Positions 47,034-58,171 of a stretch of DNA of 64,000 nucleotides are shown here, piece after piece. Origin of the DNA: Metarhizium brunneum (taxonomy: Eukaryota; Ascomycota; Sordariomycetes; Hypocreales; Clavicipitaceae). Where the stretch lies: NCBI RefSeq assembly GCF_013426205.1, contig NC_089423.1, positions 6,572,001 through 6,636,000 on the forward strand, written 5' to 3'. The stretch's first letter is position 1, and each line of letters opens with the position of its first letter. The notes below the pieces were generated by a model. The model was not told the origin of the DNA, made no database searches, and was given only the letters and a program-made list of their open reading frames with translations. Both the position numbers and the translations under genes were made by a program.

Positions 47034-50000
47034 ATGTATGTGCGAGTCCCTTGTTTGTTTATATTCGGGCAGGGCTGGTCCGTTGAACTCAAAAGTCACC
47101 GGGCTTAGTGCGGTTGACTTGGCTCGTGCATGGCCGCAAAGCTTAATCTGGAACCTGAAAATATTGAAATATTATGCTAACCATCAAACTTCCCTCCCAG
47201 GGCGTCTAGGTATTCTAGGTACGATCCGGAACGCCGGTCAAGATCGCCGAGAGACAGATCCCCGGACCGCTTTGACAGGGCCTCTCAATACGGCGACAAC
47301 GATCGTCGTCGCTCGTCCGCCGAAGCCCGCTCTAATTCGTCAGGATTTCCGCCAAATCGCGATGGCTTCGGGGATTCCCTGCGGAGGGAGCCCCCAAGAG
47401 GCCCCAAAGCTCTTGTCGACGCCCCCAGCGGTCCCAGAGGAGGTGCATTTGGCGCTGACTTTCGCGGTCGAGGACGAGGCAGAGGCAGAGCTTGGCCCCC
47501 CAGAGACGAGAGCAGGGATCGTGGGAGGGATCGCGATATAGATTACAGGGACCGTTATCGAGAGGACCGTAGTCGCGAGCGGGAGCGGGAGCGTGATCGG
47601 GAGCGTGATCGAGACCGGGACCGGGACAGAGATCGAGATTGGAGGGAATCGCGAGACTTCAGGTCTCGCCGCTCACCCCCTCCTGGACGAGGTCGAACTC
47701 CACCGCGAGATTTCCGTGACAGAGACAGAGATGGCCCTCTCGTACCGGATGCTGATAGATCCCGTCGTGGATCCAGAGACGGCGGTCCTCCATCGGCTGG
47801 CTCGTCAAATTCTGATCCACCCTTTGGAATGCTTCCCTTTGGACGCGGCGGTGGCTTCATGCGTGGTGGACGAGGAAGAGGAAGAGGCGACTGGCCGTCT
47901 GACCGCGGACGAGGACGAGCAACTTACGAAGATCGCGGCGATCGCTATCCCCGAAGTCGATCTCAAGAGGCTCGATGGGGTCGGGACCGGGATCGTGACG
48001 ACCGTGACCGCGGCGATAGATACCCACCAGAGGCGGACATTATCAGGCGCGATCCCCGAGATGACCCCCGTGAGCGCAACGACCGCGATCTGATACGCCC
48101 CAAGAAAGAAGGACGTCCTTCAATATCCCAAGAGCCGTCTGCCCAAGGTCGTGAAGTTTCTCCGCCTCCTGTCGCACCCTCGGCCCCAGCATTTGGATCC
48201 GTTCCCAGTCGCACTGGCGCTGACGGTGTACCGGTGACAACGAGTGGTAGTGGCAAACTTCCTCCCTCGGCTCCGCGAGCTCTCACCGACCGCCCCGGAT
48301 CCTCAGGAAACTCTGCGCCAATGGAGTCCTCGGCCCCCGTCAGCGGTCCGATAAGAGCGGGAAGCCATGACGGCCCTTCCATCCCTGTGGGACCTCGAGC
48401 GCATCAGCAACGGCCTTCAAGCAAACAATGGATCAACCCGGATCTCAAGAAAGCCCCGGTGTCGCCCAAGATGATGAGGGCTCAGACGTTCGCGCAGTCA
48501 GGTTCAATTTCACGACGGGATAGTAGGGAAAGCGATCATCACCATTTTGAGCAAAGGAGACCTCGCAGTAGTGACGCAGACACTGACCCTCGTGGATCTG
48601 GTAATTTCGACAACAGGGCGAGATCAAACCACAGTGCCGAGCCTGGCGAGATCACGGTCAAGTCTGAATCAGAAAGGGGTTCTGTGACGTTGGAATCAAC
48701 AAAGACGCCCGAAACTGGCCAGTCTTTCAAGGACGACCACCGCCCAAGCACAGCGAGTAATGCCGCAATCAAGCCAGTACAGGCCATCAAACGAGTGCGA
48801 AAACGCCCCGCTGTTGGTGTTGTACGATTTTCTCTGCCTCCCAAGACTGCACTCAAAGACCAGGATTCGGAGTCGGACGACGATGAGGACATGGCCGATT
48901 ACTTCAACATGGAAATTGAAAAGACGGAAGCAGAACTTGCCAGATTACCAAAACCGAGCCTACCTACCGAAGTCGTTGCGCAGTACGCCGCGTTGTCGCA
49001 TGGCTCGATGGCGCGAATATTGAACGAAAGCGAAGGTTTGACAGATGTTCTAGGAACGGTTACCGAGACCTTGGATGTCGAATTGAGCAAGAGTCATGAT
49101 GTTGTAACAGCGCCAACCAAGGATGTTGATGCTACGGCAGCACTCATTGAAACCCCCGTAGAAGTGACGGCCAAGGTGGAAACCGAAGAAATCGCCAAGC
49201 CGGATGTTGTCGACACCGTTCCCGAGCCCATTACGAAGACGGAGGAGATGGATCTTGATGCTCCTCGGGCTCCCTCTGTGCCGGCCAGTGATGTTCAATC
49301 AAAAGATGCAGTGGCCAGTAAACCACCATCTCGCCCTGTGTCGAGATCTGGCGCCTCTACTTCTGGTACTTCTATTCTTGCACATGAAGGTACGAAACAG
49401 CCGTCACAACCTCCCGAATCGATCCCAGAGGCGACCGAAGCTGCCTCAAAACCTCCCAGCACTCCGTCGCAAATACCTGATGATGACGATGAAACTGAAT
49501 CCGAGGACGAGGCGTACTTGGACCTGAAGACAGTGCGTCGATTCATGACAACGCCGCCTATTGACAGTCTGCCCGACTACAGCTGCGACAGCTGGGTGAA
49601 AGACAAGGACTTGCTGGCGACATTCGACACTGATTCCATCATTGACGAATATGTTATGGAACACCTGGACAAAATTCATCTTGAGGAATCTACCCAGCAA
49701 GAGCAAGCACGCAAGGCTTACGCCGACAAATATATTGACTATCTGGAATTTACACTCTCGAACGATCCGGCTGCTGTCAAGAGCAGGGACAAATTCTCCG
49801 TCGCAGTCCCCATGATTGAGCCCGCTGGTACGATAACGCCTGAGCCTAAACCAGAAGGGCGGAGCTCCGGCAGGAGGTTTGCTTCGGAACGTGACTTGGA
49901 GCGGGTTTTGCAAGCATCCATGCGAGAGGACGAGGAGAGGAAGGAGCGTGAGTTGAGGGCTCAAAAGGAAAAGTATCGCAGCGAAAAAGAAGCAGTGATT

Positions 50001-51737
50001 CCGGAGATGTACTGGGATGCCGAGGAGAGAGCGAAGGCTCAATATACGGACCGATCCGGCTACACACCGCAAGACCGTCTAGTCTCGACATGGCACGTCC
50101 TGCCACCCCTCAACAACTTTACCGAGGAAGAGAACGAGCTATTCGAGAAGCGCTACCTCGAGAACCCCAAGCAATGGGGCAAGATTGCTGAAATGATACC
50201 GCATCGTGACTTTGGCACTTGCATTCAGTATTACTACCTGATGAAGAAGGATCTCAACTTGAAAGAGAAGCTCAAGAAGCAGCCTAAGCGGCGGAAGAAG
50301 GGCGGACGAGGCAAGCAGAGATCGAGTGCCTTAGTTTCGGAGCTTGGGAATGGCGACGAAGGAACCGAGGAGAGCCAAGAAACTGGCGAGAATGGAGAGC
50401 GTCGAAGACCGCGCCGCGCCGCCGCCCCGACATGGGGATTCGAGCAGCCGGCGACAGACAGCGAGAATGCAACTCCCGCCGGAACGCCTGGACGTCGCGG
50501 GGCTTCGGCAGCTGCTCGAGGAGAGCAAGGTGAGAAGGTGGATGGTCGGAGAGGTCGCAGGCGTGCCAAGGATAAGGACAAGGACAAAGACAAGGATAAG
50601 GATAAGGATAAGGAAAAGGAAAAGGACAAGGACACCAAGGCATCTAAAGCCAACCAATCGCTGTCCGTAACACCTGGAGGTGGTTCTGGAAAAGGCAGGT
50701 CTCGGTCTAGTTCCCGAGTACCAGCTGATATTCCAACCACAGCCATGCCTCCAGACGCCGGTCGCGCGCCAACAGCTGGATTCGATCAGACTGTACCTTC
50801 TGGGATTCACCCGCCATTCCCCGTTCAGCAGCAGCAGCAGCAGCAACAGTCTCAGCAGCAACAGCAGCTGCAGCCGCAGCAGGCCATTCCAGGCATGGAA
50901 CGAGTCAAGACCATACCTCCACCGTCAATCTCAGATGTTATGGCTGCTCCCTCGCTGCGGCCGGAACCACCTCCTCCTCCGCAGCCTGCAATGACGACAT
51001 TCAATCTTGCCCAGCCTCAAACCGAGCGCAAGGCTCCGGCGCAGGCCTCAAGCTACTGGAGTGTTTCTGAATCTAATGACTTTCCGCTCCTGCTGCGATC
51101 ATTTGGCTCTGACTGGACGGCAATTGCGGCTCACATGGGGTCCAAGACAGCAGTAATGGTGAGTTTTGTTTCCCCCCCCCAATCAAAAACGGCAGCTGTC
51201 GAGTTGAGAGAGTTGTGCGTGCATGCGTTATGCGTGTGCGTGTGTGTAGCACAAAAGACTAACAATGCGGCCCCCCTCCACCCAACAACAGGTCAAGAAT
51301 TACTTTGTCCGCCAGAAAGACCAGGGCAAGACTGAATGGGATGCAATTGTGCAAGAGGCTGATGGGAAGCGGACCAGAGGGGAGAAGCGGCCTGATCCAC
51401 CGCTGCCCACAACGGGTGGACGAGGACGGAGATATGACAACTCGTCTGCAGTTGGCTCGACCAGGCCATTGGCTGTGGCACCGGGCATGGAGATGCACAA
51501 CGAGCCAGCCCAACAGAAGATGGAGGCGACGAACCAACCTCCTCGATCCCAACCGTATCCCGGTGGCTATGGTGTGCCCATTGCCCAAGCGCCGACTCAG
51601 CAGCAGCAGCAGCAGCAACAACCGGCCCAGCAGCAACACCAGCATCAGCATCCGCATCAGCAACAGCAACAGCAACCTCCGCCGCCGCCACCGCAGCAGC
51701 AGCAGCAGCCATTGCTTGCTCAACCCGTGCCTGGACA

Positions 51738-51768
<31 letters not shown>

Positions 51769-53679
51769 CAACAGCCACCACCACAGCCGCCGCCGCCGCC
51801 TCCTCCTCTCGCCATCCAGCAACACGCCGTGCCGCAGCCAGCGTCCCAGGCCATGTCGCCCGGGCCTCGCCCAGCCTTGCGTGCTCCTGCCCAAGCCTTT
51901 GGCTTCCCCGAGCATGCGCGAGAGCGCGAGGTGGTCGCACAAGCTCACCAACGAGTCCCGTTGCCGCCCAAGGGTGGCGGTGGTGCCAACCAAGTTCCTG
52001 AACTTCGAGACCAGCGACCGCTGGCTGCCGCTCAGCCAATACCATCCGCACATCCCGACTCGATGCTGGAACGCCAACAGAGAGAAAGGGAGCGTGAGCA
52101 GCGCGACCGCGAGCGAGAACTTGCCGCCAGACAGGCTGAAAGACAGTCGATGCGAATAAATGCCGAAGCAGAGCTGGCACATCAACAGCGCCATTACGAA
52201 CAGCAACCGCCGCCGTACGGCCATCGCCACCAGTCCAGCATCGGCCAAGGACCTCGAGGCGAACCACTGTCATTGTCGCGGCCGTCTTCACAGGAGCCCT
52301 CTCGATCCGCCGCCGCCCAGCCATATCCGCCGCCGACGATGCATCAGCAACCGCCGCCGCCGTCTCATGCCGTCCGTGGCATGATGGATCACCCGTCCGT
52401 TGCGCAGTCTCCTCCCCTGGGTCCGTCGTCACGGCCGATGTCTTCACTGCAGCAGCGACCGCCACCCGGCCAGGCTCAGGAACCCTACGGCCATGCGCCG
52501 CCTCCTGGCCCTCCAGCTCCCACGCCCTCGGGTGCGTCGAGGCCGCCGACCGAGCCTCGCAAGACTTCCAACATTATGTCTCTTTTGAATGACGATCCGC
52601 CCCCGGCATCGAAACGTGTCAGCGAGGTATCAAACGTGCCTTCTGGGCCATCAGGAACCCCTCCACCCCCGACCATGGGACGACCACCGCCTCCGGGACC
52701 TGCGCCGCCTTCACAGATGCGCCGTGAGCCAGAACCGCAGTATTCCCCGTACGGGCGAGCAGCCACCAACGTTTCAGCCATGCCATCACTCAAGCCTACC
52801 GCCTATGGGGGATCGCCTGGTCAGCCTCCTCACATGGGTGCGCCGCGGTCGACCATGGGCATGCCCAACGAGCCAGTGCCTGCCGACAGAGATCCCTACT
52901 ACAGAGGGCATGCTGCATACCAAGCTGGACACCACAGCGGAAACAACTCTCCTCAGACCGCACATCGATATCCTCCTGCCCAGGCACAACCCCAATACCC
53001 GCCTCAAGGCGGTTATGCATCATACGGACCTGGCGGACAACCCACCCACGCCGCCTCGCCGCCGCCTCCCCAGTACGGTGGACACGGCTCTGCCGCGAGA
53101 TCGCGAGAAGTTCCGCCGTCCGGCCGAGACAATGCCTGGCCTCAGCAACCGACTTCCTCCGGCGCCTGGCCATCTCAGCCCTCCAAACCCTCACAGGGCC
53201 CCCCGCCTCAACAGCAATGGGCGCCTCCGCATCCTTCATCGACACCCAAGCCATCCACTCCCGCTCAGGCATGGGCATCCGCCCCTCCTCCCCAGCATGT
53301 CGGCATGAGAGACGACCGCGGCGCCCCCGTGTACGCCTCAAGCTCACAACCCCCCCAGCACTCGATGCAGAGTCGATACCCGCCGCCTGGATCTCGCGGG
53401 CCCGAGCCTGTGCCCCCGCCACCAGCCCAAGGGTACCCGCGGTATGCGTCAACACCAGGACCGGGGCCCAGAGACCCGAGAGAGCACCCGCGAAGCTATA
53501 CGCCGGGATATGATTCCCGTGGCCCACCGCCTGGGAGTGGTTATCCCGCGCCTGATCCTCGAGAGATGCAGATGCGGGATGCTAGAGATCCAAGAGATCC
53601 CAGGGATCCAAGAGACGTCATGGGAAGAGGCTTACGGCCGCACGAGTATGAAAGGCATCCGGACCAATATAGGCGCTAA
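47034..53679 (+). CDS. SNT1: SNT1-like SANT-domain chromatin protein
   Basis: A predicted 2115-residue nuclear scaffold, like yeast Snt1 of the Set3 histone-deacetylase complex (related to NCoR/SMRT). Exon 2 is 47201-51158 and exon 3 is 51292-53679 (intron GTGAGT...AACAG). The N-terminus is inferred: a donor at 47036 and acceptor at 47200 would join AT to G, creating the start codon of MASRYSRYDPERR; the frame upstream of 47829 is otherwise open without ATG. Residues 1-300 are rich in Arg/Asp/Glu/Ser/Gly (RERERERDRERD, GRGRGRGRA). SANT1 lies at about 965-1030 (NNFTEEENELFEKRYLENPK, QWGKIAEMIPHRDFGTCIQYYY). A Lys/Asp repeat lies at about 1125-1145. SANT2 lies at about 1286-1340 (YWSVSESNDFPLLLRSFGSD, MVKNYFVRQ) and is interrupted by intron 2. 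The last 760 residues are Gln/Pro-rich with polyglutamine runs. The domain order supports the call; complex membership is inference. Confidence 0.88.
50571..50633 (+). repeat. GACAAG/GATAAG coding microsatellite in SNT1
   Basis: About ten tandem hexamers encode alternating Lys-Asp and Lys-Glu dipeptides between the two SANT domains of SNT1. It stays in frame and is probably length-variable between strains. Confidence 0.85.
51598..51775 (+). repeat. CAG/CAA trinucleotide runs encoding polyglutamine in SNT1
   Basis: Several CAG/CAA runs, the longest at about 51736-51772, encode Gln tracts broken by His and Pro. All keep the SNT1 frame. The antisense open frames across this stretch are shadows of the repeat. 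Confidence 0.85.
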
Positions 53680-54158
53680 GATTTCTTTTCTTTTTTTTTT
53701 TTACCTATCTTCGCCCACGATGGGCTTCATTGCTTTTTTGTCTAGTGCATATGATGTATGTATAATGGCGTCGGTAGTTTCGGCTTTTGTATAGGCGTGG
53801 GTAAATACAGGTACGGCACCTGGATGCCCTGTGTGCCGTCATGACATGTAATTCCAAGACGATTTGTATCAGTCCCTTTCGTGGGGTGTTGCCATTGGCT
53901 GTGGCTATTTCTAGTCCTTGTTGAAAAGCTAGTAGATGTGAAATCCTACTATCCTCTTGCTACCTTTTTTGTCTGGGCAGGGGCATTTGACGAAGTGTCT
54001 TTCTTCCCTGCAGACGAGCCAACCGAAGACTATCATGTTGGTCTCTTACATCCTGTGATCTACTCCATACATGCACGGCATTTGGTTACATTTCCATTTT
54101 TCATCTAATCGATTTACACGGATGTACAATCGTCTGACAAAGGCGTATCCAACGAGGC
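53680..54158. other. Convergent intergenic region downstream of SNT1
   Basis: It starts with a T-rich tract (53686-53702) next to the SNT1 stop codon and holds the 3' ends of SNT1 and of the minus-strand coiled-coil gene. No gene is seen. Confidence 0.5.
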
Positions 54159-54820
54159 TTAATAACACGCACAGTGGTCCTGCCTACTCAAAATCTCCAT
54201 CTCCCCCTCGTCGATCAACCTCACCAGCCTCTCCATCTTGCCTACGTCCCCGTTGACTTCTTCCACGTCCACGCCCACCGTCTCCCCCACCGCTTCTATC
54301 ATGACCCTCAGGTTGCCCTCTTGCTCCCTCAGCTTGTCAATCTCGTGGGCTAGAAGATGCAGTTTCTCGTGCCGGGCGTCGCATTCCGCGTCTAGGCGGC
54401 ACATGTAGTCCTTTAAATAGGCGTATATGTCCTCTCTCTCCTTGTGCTCCCTCATGTCTGCTTCCGTGCGCAGTGGGTGGCGTCTGCGCACGATTTTGTC
54501 CGCGTGTGCCGCGATGCTGTCTAGTGTTTCCTGGAGGGTGGCTATCTGGTCGTGCAGGTGGGTGCGGGTGCGGGCGAGTTGGGATATGTGCGGTTCTGAG
54601 GAGTCGAGGAAGGAGGCGCGGCGGCTGACGGCGCTGGTGTATTGGGATAGGCGGACGGTGTGGATTATAGGCGGTGCGAGCGGGTGGGTGAGTGCGGCTT
54701 GGACTTGGGGCTGGTTATCTTCTTGTCAGCGGCTTTTTGGTAAAGTTTGCGTTTTGGGGTTGGGGAGGTCGTGGACGAACGAGCGTGAGGGTATATACTT
54801 TGTTTGGGAGGCGATGGCAT
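54159..54820 (-). CDS. Hypothetical coiled-coil protein
   Basis: I propose two exons: 54820-54799 (MPSPPKQ) and 54721-54159, giving 194 residues. Exon 2 is well supported as coding. It has a continuous frame with heptad-like Leu/Ile spacing (HISQLARTRTHLHDQIATL, ETLDSIAAHADKIVRRR) and a second helical stretch (LKDYMCRLDAECDARHEKLH, HEIDKLREQEGNLRVMIEA). The exon 1 junction is uncertain. A GTATAT donor fits, but the acceptor needed for the frame (ACAAG) is weak; AAG three bases further would also keep the frame, and the better-looking CAG at 54712-54711 does not. No domain is recognised. Short paired-helix proteins of this kind occur among kinetochore and spindle subunits, which is only a possibility. 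The start lies just 70 bp downstream of the stop codon of the next minus-strand gene. Confidence 0.55.
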
Positions 54821-54890
54821 GTGGTCGTGTTGGGGGGCGCGGCGTGGAGTGACAGTTTGTGCTGCCACGACCGGGTTTCGTGGTGTTTAT

Positions 54891-56245
54891 CTACTTAATT
54901 AGTGGCTTGGACTTTTGACCGTTGTTCTTGGGCTCACCGGATGAGATGGACGGGCAGGATGCTGTAGTTGTGTCGTCGGGTATCAGGTCGACTTGTTCAT
55001 GAGCAGTGTGTAGGCCAGCCGTTTCAGCATGGCATGTGGCGCAGTCTTCCGTACTCTGGCGAGAATTCTTTTGGCCTTTGGAACAATTCGTGGTCCATAG
55101 GCGGTATGTGTCTGGGGAAATCCTGCCCGAGTCCTCGCCGTCTGATACATAGGCGTCTGTAGAGTCGACTCCGTCCGTTACGGTTGCAGCAGTTGGCTCA
55201 ATTGACTCCCCTTGAAGGTCTTTACGGATGTCTCCGCCGTTATAGTAGCCAGAAAAGCTACAGTCTGCTTGAGTATGCCGTGCTGCGGAATTTTCCTCGG
55301 ACTCTCCGCGCGATATTGGTCCGGCAGCTCCATGTAGCCTCGACTCGTCACCCCATCGAGTTGTAGCTTCATAACTCGGACGAGGCACCGAAAACACCCT
55401 CCCATTCCCATTATTCTGTCCCTCAGCATTTGAGGAGTTCAGACCCTGCGCCTCCAACTTCCAAAGCAACAAAGAGCAGTCACTTTGCGGCCCACAGTCT
55501 CTATGGTGGCCTTTCAACCACGCATACAAATCTGTTTTTTCGCCATGACTACATCCGAGCATGGCGTTGTAAGCAAACAGGGTGGAGTCTGTGATTTGCC
55601 AGTTGCTTGATTTGCATATACGGCCATCGTTGCAGTGTTGGTCTTTTGGGACCCGGCATTCTGGTATTTTTGATCGTGCTTGAGGTCGATTGAGATGGCT
55701 CTGGTGACAGCGGGAGTTCTTTGGGGTCTCCCTTGCGTTTACAAGCTTTGCCCTGGCTCTTGAACACATCATGCCATTTTCTATATTCGTTAGAAGAGTT
55801 GTAAAAAGCACTACGCAGTAGCGAACCTAGCTTAGTATAAGATTCCGGAGGGACTGAGACATGTTGTACATCCACCGTCCTTCGCGGACCGTCCCTTATA
55901 ATAGCATTCTCCTCGGAAGGTATCGGTACGTCTTGAAGATCAGTATATATAGACCTTGAGTTGAAGGTTCTTACCTGTAATGTTACTCTGTACAGAGCAC
56001 GACGTGAAAAACGAATCATCCGAGGCTGGTACTGCATGTCAGTATTAGCCAAAACCGCAGACAACATACTCACTCTCTTTCCTCCGCTCCTCCTCCTGTG
56101 ATACTTCATTCTTGGATGCCGCGCGCCCCCATTCATCCACTTGCTCCCTCCAGCCGGTCTTTTTGCTCCTTCGACGATGGGAAAGCGAACCGTGGAAGAA
56201 GTCACGAATAGTGACGCGTGCGGCGCTTAGGGATCTAGAAAACAT
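54891..56245 (-). CDS. Hypothetical protein with conserved Cys-rich core
   Basis: I assemble 401 residues from four exons: 56245-56074, 56031-55975, 55931-55743 and 55678-54891. The introns are 42, 43 and 64 nt. All have GT-AG ends and together resolve what otherwise looks like a frameshift near 55740. The N-terminus is basic (ARVTIRDFFHGSLSHRRRSKK) without a signal peptide. The most protein-like block is at about residues 141-205: KIPECRVPKDQHCNDGRICK, SNWQITDSTLFAYNAMLGCS, DLYAWLKGHHRDCGPQSDCS. It has seven cysteines. I recall similar blocks in uncharacterised ascomycete proteins but can assign no function. The C-terminal half is polar, Ser/Thr/Asp-rich and probably disordered. The two shortest introns are at the low end of fungal sizes, so the 5' exons are less certain than the core. 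Confidence 0.6.
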
Positions 56246-58171
56246 TGCAATTGCACCATATGAAGGCAATTGTTAACGCATCGAGAGACAAGTCGGTTGA
56301 AATAAAGTACAGAAGGCGAATGCAGTCGAAGACGGATGAGCTTTGTTTATTTACACGTAGATGGTACGTATGGCCATGCGATTATTGACAGCTGGCGACA
56401 GGTCTGGCAACTGACAGTAGGTCTTGTAAGGCACTGCGAGGATACACTGTCCTTTTCACGGCTCATGGAAATGGAGAGACAAGCGATAGGAAATGTACCG
56501 GACTGTATATCGGTGTACCACGTCGTATTGTTGATACACTAGTTCCTCGGGACTGGCCTGTGTTACTGGTTTGCGATAGTCTCAGCATAGAACAATTGCC
56601 GCAAGGGCGGTACAGTTCGTGCGACTCGAATAGACCGTTTCACTAAGAAGGACGGTTGTGTAACCGTTCTGTTGTTTCACGGACTCCATAGCCATCTCAA
56701 GCCAAGACACGCCCCTGGGGATATCGACACTTGTCTTGTCGGGCCCAGGACACAGATGGGAAATTCAACATCAACGACAGATATGGTTGGAATAGCGAAG
56801 TACTCCCCCGTCGAAAGCGGCGGGTTTAAGGACTGTGCCAGTGACCAGATTGGCAGCAGGGGTGGTGGAGGCCAGCCCTCAAGAATTGAAAAGACGAGGA
56901 GTGAGAATCAAAATCTCTGTCGAAATTTTCGATGCTGACTGCAAACCTTGACGTGCGGACAAATGGCTCTCATCCTCCTCCTCGTCGTCGTCGTCGTCGG
57001 AATAGCAGAAGAGTGAGAATAGATGCATGAACGGCGGCGTAGAGCAGTAGGGAGGGAAGCCTGACGACAGTTCGGCTGGCCTTGGTTTCGTTCCCATTTT
57101 ATGGGCTCAATACAAATAGAATACCTGTTCACAGGCCTCGGTTTAGAAAGGCGACGTCTGGATGTACTAGTAATTGACGTATTGTAGCTACAGTGTACAC
57201 CCAATCCAGAGTGTAGGCCAGAATTCAAGAGAATATGTTGGCTACTTAAACTTGAAGTTTTAACTGGCGGGCGCTTCCACTCGTTTTAGTGCATTTGGGA
57301 TAATTCAAGTCCCGAGGAAGGGATTCATGTGACCAGCGCCAACCAGCCTGGCTCGCAGTCCATTGTTTTCCCGCACACATCCACATGGTTTTTTTTTTTG
57401 TAGCGCAAAGTGCAAAGTTCATTCATCTTGATCCTTTCCTGCACCGCAACTGTACTCTCGACTGTAAATCATGACATCGTAACTTAGCGGCGTTGCACAT
57501 CCAGCCATTCCCCCCCTGACGGCGCACCTTGGCAACTTCGACCTTCTGTGTAACCAACAGGCCAGGATGGTGTCACAGCTCTTCTGCATGTTCTCCATGC
57601 GTCTCTTGTACAACCACGTTACCCTTTAACTACTACGCAGATGGTTTCCATGATTTTGTTGATAATCCCATCGTGATCTCGTCCCGTGGGTGCACCGGAG
57701 CTGCGCAAAAGACTTGCCAGCACTTCCCCTTTCTCGATCATGATGTAACGACGCCTTGGAGATAAATACGCAACAAGTAGCTGATATTGACAGTCCCTAG
57801 ACACGCAAAACCGCAGGGGCCAATCTGCAGTCTACCGCGGCTCAAAGAAACGGCGCTCATGGCTCCCCGTGCCCCGAGTAGCTAGCCAGCAACCAACCAA
57901 CTTGCCAAGAGAGGGTTACACGCAATTAGCCACAAAAAAAATCGAACATGCAATTAAACTCAGGCCATGAGGAGACGAGAGCTTCCAAAACGGCCTGCCA
58001 ACATGAGGCGGTTTGGCACCTCTGCGCCAGGGCATGCATCGCGAGTCTCGTTGCGCTCCAACCACCTCCTGAGGCGCCGCAGTCAGCGGCCGAGCCCAAG
58101 AGCTGTCTTGATTCCCTCTTCCCCAGTCATCTAGTCTCTACGCTTCGTCTCTTATACGCCCTGCGGCAGAA
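56246..58171. other. Intergenic region between two divergent genes
   Basis: It holds the promoters of the minus-strand hypothetical gene (right of 56245) and of the CFEM gene (left of 58172). Short frames occur on both strands: 56756-56938 (plus, MGNSTSTTDM start) and 57419-57765 (both strands). None has a family match, and one candidate is annotated separately. Confidence 0.45.
56879..57097 (-). CDS. Possible small protein with an acidic run (doubtful)
   Basis: An ATG-initiated frame of 72 codons containing YSDDDDDEEEDES. A GT at 56946 directly after ARQ could be a donor, so it might be the first exon of a spliced gene, but I could not find a convincing second exon to the left. The acidic run is encoded by a GAC/GAG microsatellite and may be chance. 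It is kept only because of its true ATG and isolated position. Confidence 0.2.
   Translation of the reverse strand: MGTKPRPAELSSGFPPYCSTPPFMHLFSLFCYSDDDDDEEEDESHLSARQGLQSASKISTEILILTPRLFNS

Noticed and set aside
51259..52465. Leu- and Ala-rich minus-strand frames opposite SNT1
   Set aside because: They are produced by reading CAG/CAA polyglutamine repeats on the other strand.
55679..55742. Apparent frameshift or pseudogene break in the 401-aa gene
   Set aside because: A 64-nt GT-AG intron restores the frame and gives a continuous, conserved-looking core.
56756..56938. Plus-strand frame with an MGNSTSTT start that could suggest N-myristoylation
   Set aside because: Only 61 codons, no further support, and overlapped by an equally weak minus-strand frame.
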